DNA of 59,341 nucleotides from Lachnoclostridium sp. UBA5890. Its GTDB lineage: Bacteria; Bacillota; Clostridia; Lachnospirales; Lachnospiraceae. A program made the position numbers and the translations under genes. Positions 8,008-16,494 of this stretch are shown here, piece by piece; positions within the stretch are counted from its first letter, which is position 1, and every line of letters begins with the position of its first letter. Under the pieces are notes generated by a model that ran no database searches, was not told where the DNA came from, and was given only the letters and a program-made list of their open reading frames with translations. Location: positions 1 to 59,341 of the forward strand of contig DJEU01000048.1 of assembly GCA_002431395.1 (NCBI GenBank), in the 5' to 3' direction.

Positions 8008-8402
8008 GCACCCTGGAAATGGAGAAAGCAGGTGGCGGCAGAGGTGAGTAGCTCTGCGGAAGGGGAGTCCTGCACCCCGGAAGTCGGGAAAGCAGGTTAT
8101 CTCAGAGGTGAGCTCCCTTGTGGAAGGGGAGCCATGCACCCCGGAAATGTGGAAAAGCAGGTTATCTCAGAGGTGAGCTCCCCTGTGGAAGGGAAGCCAT
8201 GCACCCCGGAAATGGAGAAAACAGGTTATTTCAGAGGTGAGTAGCTCTGCGAAAGAGGAGTCCTGCACCCCGGAAATGGAGAAAGCAGGTTATCTCAGAG
8301 GTGAGTAGCACTGTGGAAGAGGAGCCATGCACCCCGGAAGTCGGAAAAGCAGGTTATTTCAGAGGTGAACTCCCCTGCGGAAGAGGAGTTCTGCACCCCG
8401 GA
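8008..8402 (+). repeat. intergenic 64-bp tandem repeat array, six units
   Basis: The landmark GCACCCYGG recurs at 8008, 8072, 8136, 8201, 8265, 8329 and 8393, giving a period of 64, 64, 65, 64, 64, 64. The period is not a multiple of three and frames break, so it is non-coding. Each unit has a GAGGTGA segment and a CTGCACCCC or ATGCACCCC segment flanking a short stem. Paired changes occur between arms: GAGCTCCC with GGGGAGCC in unit two, GAACTCC with GGAGTTC in unit six. It is clearly more GC-rich than its surroundings. There are no spacers, so this is not CRISPR. Confidence 0.9.
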
Positions 8403-8429
8403 ATATAACAATCTCGCTGATATCTCTAC

Positions 8430-8480
8430 AATTGTGGCGAAATGCTTGCGGTTTGCAGGCGATTTCGCTACAATTTTTAG
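8430..8480 (+). terminator. rho-independent terminator after repeat array
   Basis: A 14-base arm (AATTGTGGCGAAAT, 8430-8443) pairs with 8462-8475, allowing one G-U, and is followed by a short T run. An additional inner pairing GCTTGC/GCAGGC is possible. It probably ends the hcp transcript, which would then include the whole repeat array. Confidence 0.75.
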
Positions 8481-8580
8481 TTAGGAAACAATGATTTAAG
8501 ACTTTCCCACTGACATATTTGCATTTCTAACACTTTGTGTTTGATAAGGTTAAAATGCTCGTATGAGGAGAGAGCCTTAT

Positions 8581-8646
8581 TAGGACCAATTCAATGCCTT
8601 TTGTGTGTAAGAATGAGGATTTATATTCTTTCTCATATTGGTCCTA
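8581..8646. repeat. 10-bp perfect inverted repeat
   Basis: TAGGACCAAT at 8581-8590 and its exact complement at 8637-8646, with a small inner ATGAG/CTCAT pair. It lies in the leader of the LOR-protein gene, about 40 bases before its start. It could be a regulatory hairpin or remnant of a small element; no target duplication was seen. The rest of 8481-8580 shows nothing clear; a TTGCAT at 8519 has no good -10. Confidence 0.45.
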
Positions 8647-8683
8647 TACAGTCATTTTAGTAAACAAAACGGAGGTATCAAGA

Positions 8684-10558
8684 ATGAAAAAAATATGGAT
8701 CGGACTAGCTATCTTTTTTGTTGTGGCAGGAGTAGCTGGCATGATAGTAGATAGTGGATCGACAAAAAAGAAAGCGGAAGAGATGCGAAATTATCCCGTG
8801 ATTTCCAGGCAGGATCTGGATTCTTATATGAGCCAGAGCCCGGCGCAGGAAATGATCGTGACGGGCATTTCGCCGGTGGGAACGCTGGTGCAGGATACGC
8901 AGGGAGGCATCGAAGGTTCTTTCTATTATCTTTATGCAAAGGGAGAACGCTATCCGGAAGAAGATGGAGTCGGGGATAAAATTGACCGGGACTCTAACTG
9001 GATGGGAAATGAGGACCTTACTTATCAGGTAAAAGCAGATGACCTGACGACGGATCTTGGAAATGGCGTTGAAGTAAGCAATGACAGTGTTTATGGATTG
9101 CCGGAATTGACAACATATTATCCAAATGGAGAAGGCAATTATGAGGGAAATACCCGCTATGTCTATTATGGACTGCAGGAAGGCGATACATTAAGTGCCA
9201 TCATGACAGTAGGGGATGGCAAGGCAGATATCCATCCGATGCTTTCTTATATGGAAGATCGGTATTATGTCTATGGCGGAGCCGATGCGATGATTCAGTT
9301 TGTCGATAATTATGTGGAAGCAGACAGTGCGGCATTTGTCGTAGTCGGAGTAGTGCTGGCTTTGATCTGTCTGGCAATTGGCTACTTTATTCCATCGGGA
9401 AGAAGCATTCGCACCAATGCCAAAAACGCGGGGGAGAATGCCAAGAGTGGTTGGCAGGAGTACCGCGAGATGGATGCAGGTCTAAAAGTAAGATTTTGGC
9501 TTTTCAAATTGATCGGAGTTTGTGGAATTGTTGGCGGTTTGGCAATTATTGTAAAAGGAAATGAGAGTCTTGGATTGATTACGCTCGGAACGATCGTATT
9601 GATCGTGGGTGGTGCCGTCTGGTATATGTCCTCACCACATTCGTATGAAAAATCAAATGATATGATTAAGATGATCGCTTTTAATCAGCCGACGACAATT
9701 GAGAAAATTTATGACGCATACAAGGAATTGGATACGCCACTCGGAAGTCCGTATCTGGCTAAGATGAAGACGATGCGCCAGAAGGCGTTGATCTTTGGAC
9801 CGGATGATTCCGGGCAGTACCTGTATTTCTGGCTGAATGACAAAGGAAATCTTGGTTACCTTGGTTATACCTTTTTAGAGTGGGCGATCAAGCAGCCATT
9901 GACGCAGCCGATCAAACCATATAATCCATATCGTGGAAGTGATATTGCAGAAAAATTGTGTATCAGTTCAGACATTATGCTGCTGCAGAAACAGTTGTTT
10001 GAAAATATCAAGAATTACCGAAAAACCGGCGAAGTACTTCCGGTACAGGAATCCAATCCTTCCGAAGTATATACCTTTACGGAAGATTTCAAATTGGCCG
10101 GTCAGCAGTTTGATCTGCAAGACAGCAAGGGAAATGTGATCTATCACGTCGAAGGAACGATGCCGCTCCGTACTTTCCGCATTTTTGACCAGGTGGGAAA
10201 TGAAGTATTTAAAGTCACAAAAGAGGTATTGAATGCATTACCGACCTATCGTTTTTATCAAAATGGGGAAATGATCGGAATATTGGAAAAGCAGTTTACA
10301 CTGGCAAAAGATCGTTTTCAGATGGACATTGCAGAAGGAACATTGAAATTAGAGGAGTATGCGGGAAGCATCGGATATAATTATCTCGTTTCCTTAAATG
10401 ACAAACCAATTGGCGCTGTGATGGATGATCTGGAGCTTCGCTTAGACAATTTGATCTTTGATAATTCGGTAGTTATCGTATATGAGAAAAAATATCTGGC
10501 AATGATTACCGCCCTGGCGATCATGGTTGCCCGTGAGATCGCCAGAGACGAAGAGTAA
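8684..10558 (+). CDS. membrane protein with C-terminal LOR/tubby-like domain
   Basis: A 624-residue protein; the ATG at 8684 is chosen because ACGGAGG precedes it and an N-terminal membrane segment follows (upstream in-frame codons lack a ribosome site). Layout: span near 5-20, an extracytoplasmic domain of about 200 residues, spans around 220-245 and 275-325, then a cytoplasmic region. The last 160 residues (FKLAGQQFDLQDSKGNVIYHVEG, then MPLRTFRIFD, FTLAKDRFQMDI) look like a LURP-one-related/tubby C-terminal fold, known from scramblase-like and lipid-associated proteins. Function is not known. It converges on the DUF2207 gene with only 17 bases between stops and no obvious terminator. Confidence 0.75.
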   Translation: MKKIWIGLAIFFVVAGVAGMIVDSGSTKKKAEEMRNYPVISRQDLDSYMSQSPAQEMIVTGISPVGTLVQDTQGGIEGSFYYLYAKGERYPEEDGVGDKIDRDSNWMGNEDLTYQVKADDLTTDLGNGVEVSNDSVYGLPELTTYYPNGEGNYEGNTRYVYYGLQEGDTLSAIMTVGDGKADIHPMLSYMEDRYYVYGGADAMIQFVDNYVEADSAAFVVVGVVLALICLAIGYFIPSGRSIRTNAKNAGENAKSGWQEYREMDAGLKVRFWLFKLIGVCGIVGGLAIIVKGNESLGLITLGTIVLIVGGAVWYMSSPHSYEKSNDMIKMIAFNQPTTIEKIYDAYKELDTPLGSPYLAKMKTMRQKALIFGPDDSGQYLYFWLNDKGNLGYLGYTFLEWAIKQPLTQPIKPYNPYRGSDIAEKLCISSDIMLLQKQLFENIKNYRKTGEVLPVQESNPSEVYTFTEDFKLAGQQFDLQDSKGNVIYHVEGTMPLRTFRIFDQVGNEVFKVTKEVLNALPTYRFYQNGEMIGILEKQFTLAKDRFQMDIAEGTLKLEEYAGSIGYNYLVSLNDKPIGAVMDDLELRLDNLIFDNSVVIVYEKKYLAMITALAIMVAREIARDEE

Positions 10559-10575
10559 TACTTGTAATAAATACC

Positions 10576-12444
10576 TTACCAGGAACCGCCGCCACCGCCG
10601 CCAGAGCCGCCGCCGGAAAATCCGCCGCCGCTCGAACTTGCACTTTCCGGAGAGGAAGTCATGGAATTCGAAGCAGAAGCAATTGTTGAATTCATAATAT
10701 GTTGGAAAGCAATGATATCAAAGTAAGAATCATTCTCGTTTGTGTACCATGAAGGTGGTTCACAAGCGATGGATTTGAAATTCTTAACCCATTTGTCCGA
10801 AACGTGTAACACGTATGTGTAAGGAAGAATTTCGTAAAAATAATCCGGATTTTCTTCGACTAACATTTCCAAACGTTCCTTTTCCGCAGTTTCCAAAAAT
10901 CTCTTAAATCCTCGGATCCGTCCGAGGATTTTTGTGCCATATGGGGTTCGTTTCGTGAGAAACGCACTGAAAAATACAAGGATGGCACAAGTGATATACG
11001 AAACAAGGCAGGCAAGCTGATAGAAACGGTCAGCATAGGTGACCGGAATCCATACAAACAGATAGGATAAACCGATCGATAGCAGCAGGAGAAAGGTGCC
11101 TATTAAAAGGCCGAGCTTTTGCCTTGTGCCGGTACACAGCATATAAATGCTGACACCGAAGACACCGATGCTCATCAGACCGAATCCCACTTCCAGCCAG
11201 TCGTAAGAATATTGGTATCCCGGCAGAAAATAAGCAAAGGCAAATACGACAACGGACAAAACCCAGAGAATCCATCCTTTATTTATGGAGTTTGGATAGA
11301 AAAGTTTTGTCTTATTTTCACGCGTATTGGCTGCTTTTACAAGAGCCTCCGGGGTTTTGTAAAAGCGGTCTTTCAAGTCCGATTTGCGGATGACCGGACC
11401 GGTCGCTACTTTCTTTAACCCATTGAAAAAAAGGCGTTCATTTTCTTTGGTTCCATCATAGTAAGACCGTATCAGGGTGATCGAAAAATCCGTTCCTTTC
11501 TTGTTCTCGCAGGTGATGGAAAGATATCCTTGTCTTGCTAATTCGATAAGAAGTGGGATGACATCTTCTTTCGTGGCATATCCTTTGTAAGCAAATGCCA
11601 GTTCCAGACAATCCATGCCCTCCGGCGCATGATATTCAATCGTTTCCACAACCGGATCATCTCGTCCGATAAACCACCACATAAAGAAGGCAATGAGGAC
11701 AGAAACAATACCGAGGACAATCGCGATATACGCAAACCATGGAGTCGTGTCTGTTTTTAAAAAATAGCCTTCCGGAAGCTCCAGGCGTACGGTGACGCAT
11801 TCCCTAGGGCCTAATGTGACAGAAGGATCCAGTTCGCCGTAGATCGTATTGTTTTCTATATAGTAATACAGATCTTCGTAATTTTCGGATCCGTAAGCGC
11901 CGTAACTCATTCCCAAATTTTCTTCGTCAAAGGAGTCCGGCATCTGGATCGTAAATGTGACATTGCTGATCGTAGTATCCGTCCAGTCGGAACCGATGAT
12001 ATTAAAATAAAATTCATCTATGTCCGGCAACACATCGTTTCCCATATGATACTGATAGGAAACAGTATAATCATATACACCAGTCAGTTTGACATCTTCG
12101 TCGCCAATCTGGATGACGAGATAATCGCCTTCCCGGCTTGTAGAATAGTCATCTTCTCCACAGTCAATGTCAGAGATCCGGGCATGAGTGATGGAAGTAC
12201 TGCCATTGGCACGCTCCACTTCATTTTCAAGGGGTATTTTACGGTAAATGCCATGGCGTGCCTCTTTGAAATTTACTCTGAGTTTTTCTGTAATCTCATA
12301 TGTATTTTGCGGTGTAACCAGGATCGAAACGTCGTAATTTTCTATGTCATACGCAAAGGAAGAAGCCTGTGCCTGTGCCGGAGTGAGGCACAGGAATAAA
12401 AGAAAGAGCGCACAACACAGAAAGAGTTGCTTTATCGTTTTCAT
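10576..12444 (-). CDS. DUF2207 membrane protein with glycine-rich tail
   Basis: A 622-residue secreted/membrane protein. It has an N-terminal signal peptide ending near AQA-SS, an extracytoplasmic DUF2207 domain (YDIENYDVSILVTPQNTYEITE, HGIYRKIPLENEV), a span near residues 238-262 followed by GRDDPV, a cytoplasmic winged-helix-like part, further spans around 390-490, and a C-terminal Ser/Gly tail (SGGGFSGGGSGGGGGGSW) typical of this family. The function is unknown. The start overlaps the LemA stop by 4 bases, so translation is coupled; LemA and DUF2207/TPM-type proteins frequently occur together in Firmicutes. Confidence 0.92.
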   Translation of the reverse strand: MKTIKQLFLCCALFLLFLCLTPAQAQASSFAYDIENYDVSILVTPQNTYEITEKLRVNFKEARHGIYRKIPLENEVERANGSTSITHARISDIDCGEDDYSTSREGDYLVIQIGDEDVKLTGVYDYTVSYQYHMGNDVLPDIDEFYFNIIGSDWTDTTISNVTFTIQMPDSFDEENLGMSYGAYGSENYEDLYYYIENNTIYGELDPSVTLGPRECVTVRLELPEGYFLKTDTTPWFAYIAIVLGIVSVLIAFFMWWFIGRDDPVVETIEYHAPEGMDCLELAFAYKGYATKEDVIPLLIELARQGYLSITCENKKGTDFSITLIRSYYDGTKENERLFFNGLKKVATGPVIRKSDLKDRFYKTPEALVKAANTRENKTKLFYPNSINKGWILWVLSVVVFAFAYFLPGYQYSYDWLEVGFGLMSIGVFGVSIYMLCTGTRQKLGLLIGTFLLLLSIGLSYLFVWIPVTYADRFYQLACLVSYITCAILVFFSAFLTKRTPYGTKILGRIRGFKRFLETAEKERLEMLVEENPDYFYEILPYTYVLHVSDKWVKNFKSIACEPPSWYTNENDSYFDIIAFQHIMNSTIASASNSMTSSPESASSSGGGFSGGGSGGGGGGSW

Positions 12445-12995
12445 TCAAAATTCACCTTTACATTTTCTCGTTGTTCCATGCTGTCAATTTCATACATTGG
12501 CTTTGGCTCAAAGTGGAAAATTCCAGCAACAATATTGCATGGAATCGTCTGCACGGAAGTATTGTAACGTTTTACGGCACCATTGTAATATTTGCGTGAG
12601 TTTGCGATATCCTCCTCCATGCGCTCAAGCTGCATGCTAAGATTCTGAAAATTCGCATTGGCTTTCAGATCCGGATAAGCTTCGGCAAGAGCCATGATCT
12701 TTGGCATCATCTGTGAAATGGAAGCACTGGTGCTGATTTTTTCTTCCTGTGTCATTCCTGCATAATCATGGCTTCGTTTGCCAATGATCGAGGACAATGT
12801 TTCAGCCTCGTGTTTGGCATACCCCTTTACCGTTTCCACAAGATTAGGAATCAGGTCAAAACGTTTTTTCAGGTAAACATCCATGGTCGAAAATGCCTCA
12901 TCTACAGTAATTCTTTCCTTTGTAAGTTTGTTGTAACAAAGGATAAACATTACGATAAGAAAGATGAGAATCGCGGCAATAATAATCCCTGTCAT
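12441..12995 (-). CDS. lemA: LemA family protein
   Basis: A 184-residue LemA-family protein. It has a single N-terminal membrane anchor (residues 3-22), then the characteristic helical domain with RFDLIPNLVETVKGYAKHE and a KANANFQNLSMQLERMEEDIANSRKYYNGAVKRYN segment (two of the best conserved family blocks), ending near FHFEPKPMYE. AAAGGAG precedes the ATG. The biochemical role of the family is unsettled. It heads a two-gene unit with the DUF2207 gene and has its own promoter at 13031-13059. Confidence 0.95.
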   Translation of the reverse strand: MTGIIIAAILIFLIVMFILCYNKLTKERITVDEAFSTMDVYLKKRFDLIPNLVETVKGYAKHEAETLSSIIGKRSHDYAGMTQEEKISTSASISQMMPKIMALAEAYPDLKANANFQNLSMQLERMEEDIANSRKYYNGAVKRYNTSVQTIPCNIVAGIFHFEPKPMYEIDSMEQRENVKVNFE

Positions 12996-13030
12996 AAAAA
13001 AACTCCTTTCTAGTTTAAAATGTTTTACTT

Positions 13031-13059
13031 ATTTTAACATAGAAAGAGAAACACGACAA
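13031..13059 (-). promoter_or_regulatory. promoter for lemA-DUF2207 unit
   Basis: Reverse-strand TTGTCG (13059-13054), 17 bases, TAAAAT (13036-13031), leaving a leader of about 30 bases. Confidence 0.65.
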
Positions 13060-13118
13060 GAATAATGTAAAAAAAATATAAAATTATTAGGAAAAATAAG
13101 AAAACTGTGAACCAGACG

Positions 13119-13147
13119 TTGACATTGGAAGAATCAAAGGATATTAT
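13119..13147 (+). promoter_or_regulatory. promoter for FapA/HD-GYP/kinase run
   Basis: TTGACA (13119-13124), 17 bases, TATTAT (13142-13147). It lies about 55 bases before the first gene of the run. Confidence 0.75.
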
Positions 13148-13201
13148 ATAAATAAGAAGTAATGCTGCGGTGTAGGAAAAGTATGAGAATGAGGGATGCT
13201 A

Positions 13202-15370
13202 ATGAGAATGGATGAATATACAAAGGATCAAGTAAAAGAAATTGAAAAGGGAAAAGAAGCAGGGGTGGACGTATCTATTTATGAAAATCCAGAGTTTCTG
13301 GCAATCCAAATGCGTCAAATTCGAATTGGTCTGGAAAAACATCTCGAAGTACAATGGTATGCAAAAAAAGAATATGACTGGTTTCAGATGGAAGAAATCC
13401 GAAAAGGACTGCAAAAAGGGGTAGATGTAGCGAAGTATGCGGATCCAAACATTCCTTTTGAAGTGATGCGTCAGATTCGCAAAGGGCTGAAAAAGGGGGT
13501 TGATCTGTCGAGTGGAAAAGTTTTATCTGCGGGAATTTTGCGCCAGTTTCGAAAGGCAGCAGAAGATCATGTAGATATTTGGAAATACATAAAAGAGGGA
13601 TATGAAGAAGAGCAGCTTCGACAGATTCGTATTGCCTTAAAAAGGGGCCTTGATATGGAGCCTTATATATCAAAGACATTTCGCGGAGTGTCGATGAAAG
13701 AGATTCGTTTGGGACTGGAAAGCGGTGTGGATGTTTCGATTTATGCCAAGGAAGATTTGAATTGGCAGCAGATGCGAGAGATTCGGATCGGTTTGGAAGA
13801 ACGTCTGGATGTGACTCCATATGTTAATGAATTTTACTCCTGGCAGCAGATGCGAGAGATTCGTTTGGGACTGGAAGAACGTCTGCCGGTTACAAAATAC
13901 AGTAGTTTGATGTATACAGCTCGTACGATGAATCAGAAGAGGCAGGAGTTGTTGTCACAACGGGTAAGTCAGCTTGAGACTGGACGAAGCCGTATGGATG
14001 AAGTGGCTTGTGACGGATTTACACTCCTGATCAGCAGAGATCAGATGGAAGTGGCAGTCGCGACGGATGGAAAAGAGAAACAGATCACATACGAGGAAAT
14101 TCACAAAGAACTGGAAGAATATGGAATTCGCTACGGGCTGGATGAGAAGGCTCAAGAAAAATTTCCTCTGCTGAATACAAAACCGGAAAATCTCGTGGTG
14201 GCACGAGGAAGACGGCCGGTAAATGGCGAAGATGGCTGGTATGAATATTTCATCGATAGAGATGTGAAGAAGACACCGATTGTTTTGGAAGATGGCTCGG
14301 TTGATTATCAGAATGCCAAATGGTTTGAGATTGTGAAAAAGGGGCAGAAACTTGCCTGCTATCATTTTGCAAAAGAAGGAAGCCCCGGTTATACCGTTTT
14401 TGGGGAAGAACTTCCCGGACAGCGTGGCAAGGAAAAACGTATTCTGAGCGGTACCGGTTTTTCCCTTTTGGATGATGGAAAAACATATGTGGCAGACTGC
14501 GATGGAAAGATTGAGTTTGTCGGGGATCAGATGCAGATTACCAGTATGTTGGTTTTGGATGATGTCATTCAGTCCAAAGGAAATGTTGACTTCAACGGTT
14601 CAGTTTACATCCGGGGCATGGTTGGAGCAGGCATGACCGTGCGGGCGACGGAGGATATCATCGTAGATGGATTTACCGAGGCAGCGGTGCTGGAAGCAGG
14701 GGGAGATATTCTTCTGCGAAAAGGAAATAATGCTGGTGGAAAAGGTCATATTCAAGCGCAGGGTGATGTGTGCGGAACCTTCTTTGAGTCGTCGAAGATC
14801 ACCGCAGGCAGAGAGATACGAGCCAATTATTGTTTGAATAGTGATCTGAAGGCAGAAGATTCGATTACGATCTCCGGCAAAAATGGAGTTCTTATGGGCG
14901 GAATGGCGAAGGCAGAAAATGCCATTCAAGCTTATTATATTGGAAATGATAAAGGACTTATCACGCAGTTGAAACTGGGAAGCAGTCCAAAGTATTCGAA
15001 AGAAGAAGCGGCACTTGCAAACCATGAGAAAAAAGTTCAACATGAATTGCTTCTGTTGAAAAATGCGTATAAAGAGATCCGGCGCAAGTATCCGCCGGAA
15101 GTCCGAAATCAGAATCCGATCTATTTGAAATTGGAAGATGCTATTTATACCAAGGACAAAGAACTGGAAAAGATTGTAAATGAACGCGAAGCGTTTAAGA
15201 AACAGCGAAACCGTCAGAGGGCAGCGAAAGTTGTTGTCCAGGGACGATTGTTTACAGGCGTATGTGTGGAAATTAACGGAGTGATATGGCATTCAGAGCA
15301 GCTGGATAACATTACATTAAAAAATGATGCTAATACAAATACCATTCGCATATACCGAAACGGAAAATGA
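13202..15370 (+). CDS. FapA/DUF342 protein with nine N-terminal repeats
   Basis: A 722-residue cytoplasmic protein. GAGGG at 13191 favours ATG 13202; ATGs at 13196 and 13208 are alternatives. Residues about 5-240 are nine tandem repeats of 24-26 residues built on QMRQIRxGLxxGVDVxxYA with an aromatic near the end (WQQMREIRIGLEERLDV). The rest is a FapA/DUF342 domain: a KKTPIVLEDGSVDY-type entry, PGYTVFGEELPG, then glycine-rich beta-helix rungs (IQSKGNVDFNGSVYIRGMV, AGGDILLRKGNN) and a coiled-coil end. DUF342 proteins are polymerising or scaffold-like in several bacteria. It overlaps or nearly abuts the HD-GYP gene, indicating a shared process; the repeat is one I cannot assign to a named family. 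Confidence 0.88.
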   Translation: MRMDEYTKDQVKEIEKGKEAGVDVSIYENPEFLAIQMRQIRIGLEKHLEVQWYAKKEYDWFQMEEIRKGLQKGVDVAKYADPNIPFEVMRQIRKGLKKGVDLSSGKVLSAGILRQFRKAAEDHVDIWKYIKEGYEEEQLRQIRIALKRGLDMEPYISKTFRGVSMKEIRLGLESGVDVSIYAKEDLNWQQMREIRIGLEERLDVTPYVNEFYSWQQMREIRLGLEERLPVTKYSSLMYTARTMNQKRQELLSQRVSQLETGRSRMDEVACDGFTLLISRDQMEVAVATDGKEKQITYEEIHKELEEYGIRYGLDEKAQEKFPLLNTKPENLVVARGRRPVNGEDGWYEYFIDRDVKKTPIVLEDGSVDYQNAKWFEIVKKGQKLACYHFAKEGSPGYTVFGEELPGQRGKEKRILSGTGFSLLDDGKTYVADCDGKIEFVGDQMQITSMLVLDDVIQSKGNVDFNGSVYIRGMVGAGMTVRATEDIIVDGFTEAAVLEAGGDILLRKGNNAGGKGHIQAQGDVCGTFFESSKITAGREIRANYCLNSDLKAEDSITISGKNGVLMGGMAKAENAIQAYYIGNDKGLITQLKLGSSPKYSKEEAALANHEKKVQHELLLLKNAYKEIRRKYPPEVRNQNPIYLKLEDAIYTKDKELEKIVNEREAFKKQRNRQRAAKVVVQGRLFTGVCVEINGVIWHSEQLDNITLKNDANTNTIRIYRNGK

Positions 15371-15393
15371 CAGAAAAAGAAAGGAAGACGCAG

Positions 15394-16479
15394 ATGAAGA
15401 ATACGATATTAGTAGTTGACGACATCGAGATGAATCGCGATATGCTGCGAATGATTTTGGAATCCGATTATAGTGTAATGGAAGCAGAAAATGGAAAACA
15501 GGCACTGGATATTATTATGAGAGAGCAGGATCATTTATCGGCGATCCTCTTGGATCTTATCATGCCGGAAGTGGATGGCTTTGAAGTGATGCAGCGGTTG
15601 AAGGACCGGGGTATCATGGGAAAGATTCCTGTGCTTGTCATTAGTGGAGATACTTCGAGCGAGGTAGAAAACCGGTGCTTTGATTTTGGAGTGTCGGATT
15701 TTATTGCAAAGCCGTTTAACAATTATATTATTAAACAGCGAGTGAAAAACGTAGTTGGATTTTTTGAATACAAAAATGAACTGGAAGCCAAAGTAGAAGA
15801 GCAGACGGGAGTTCTTCGCAAAGCATATCGTACCCTGCGGATGCAGACAGACCAGTTAAAACGACGCAACGAAGAGATTATCGACATGCTTGGTACTGTC
15901 GTCGAATATCGTAATCTGGAGAGCGGTGAGCATATCCAGCGTGTAAAAGGTTACACTAGGATTTTGGCAGAACGCGCGATGCAGGAATATCCGGAGTATG
16001 GTCTGACACAGGAGGTCATTGATACGATCGTGTCGGCAAGTGCGCTTCATGATGTCGGAAAGATTACGATTCCGGATAAAATTCTTCTGAAACCGGGACG
16101 TCTGACGAAAGATGAATTTGAATATATGAAATCACATACCATCCGTGGCTGCGAGCTTTTGGATGCGATTAAAAATAACTGGAGCGGAAAATCCATGGAG
16201 GCAAGTTATGAGATCTGCCGCCATCATCATGAACGATATGATGGAAAAGGATATCCGGATGGACTTGCCGGAGAAGATATTCCGTTATCGGCGCAGCTTG
16301 TTTCCATCGCCGATGTATATGATGCACTGGTAAATGAGAGATGTTATAAAGATGCGTATTCCACACAGGAGGCATTCCGAATGATCGTAAATGGTGAATG
16401 TGGAGTATTTTCACCTCGATTGATGGAAGTTTTCCGTATGGCGAGAGCGGATTTTGAGAAACTGGCTACTCAACAATAA
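15394..16479 (+). CDS. response regulator with HD-GYP phosphodiesterase domain
   Basis: A 361-residue protein. The ATG at 15394 is preferred (AAAGGAAG upstream, protein opens MKNTILVVDD); an ATG at 15367 overlapping the previous stop is possible. Residues 1-120 are a receiver domain with LLDLIMPEVDG holding the phospho-acceptor Asp, and KPF. After a helical linker comes HD-GYP: GEHIQRV, HDVGKI, HTIRG, HHHERYDGKGYPDGL and SIADVYDAL, so all metal ligands and the GYP signature look intact. The family hydrolyses cyclic di-GMP or cGAMP. Neighbours are a FapA protein and a PASTA kinase; no cognate histidine kinase adjoins. Confidence 0.95.
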   Translation: MKNTILVVDDIEMNRDMLRMILESDYSVMEAENGKQALDIIMREQDHLSAILLDLIMPEVDGFEVMQRLKDRGIMGKIPVLVISGDTSSEVENRCFDFGVSDFIAKPFNNYIIKQRVKNVVGFFEYKNELEAKVEEQTGVLRKAYRTLRMQTDQLKRRNEEIIDMLGTVVEYRNLESGEHIQRVKGYTRILAERAMQEYPEYGLTQEVIDTIVSASALHDVGKITIPDKILLKPGRLTKDEFEYMKSHTIRGCELLDAIKNNWSGKSMEASYEICRHHHERYDGKGYPDGLAGEDIPLSAQLVSIADVYDALVNERCYKDAYSTQEAFRMIVNGECGVFSPRLMEVFRMARADFEKLATQQ

Positions 16480-16494
16480 GAAGGGACAAAGAGT

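Noticed and set aside
7978..8244. Forward 88-codon frame crossing the repeats
   Set aside because: Begins inside hcp, breaks in the array, and the 64-65 bp period does not preserve frame.
8008..8402. Repeat array as CRISPR
   Set aside because: Units are contiguous at 64 bp without unique spacers and no cas genes are near.
13148..13201. Cyclic di-GMP riboswitch before the FapA/HD-GYP run
   Set aside because: The leader is too short and no GEMM-type core was found.
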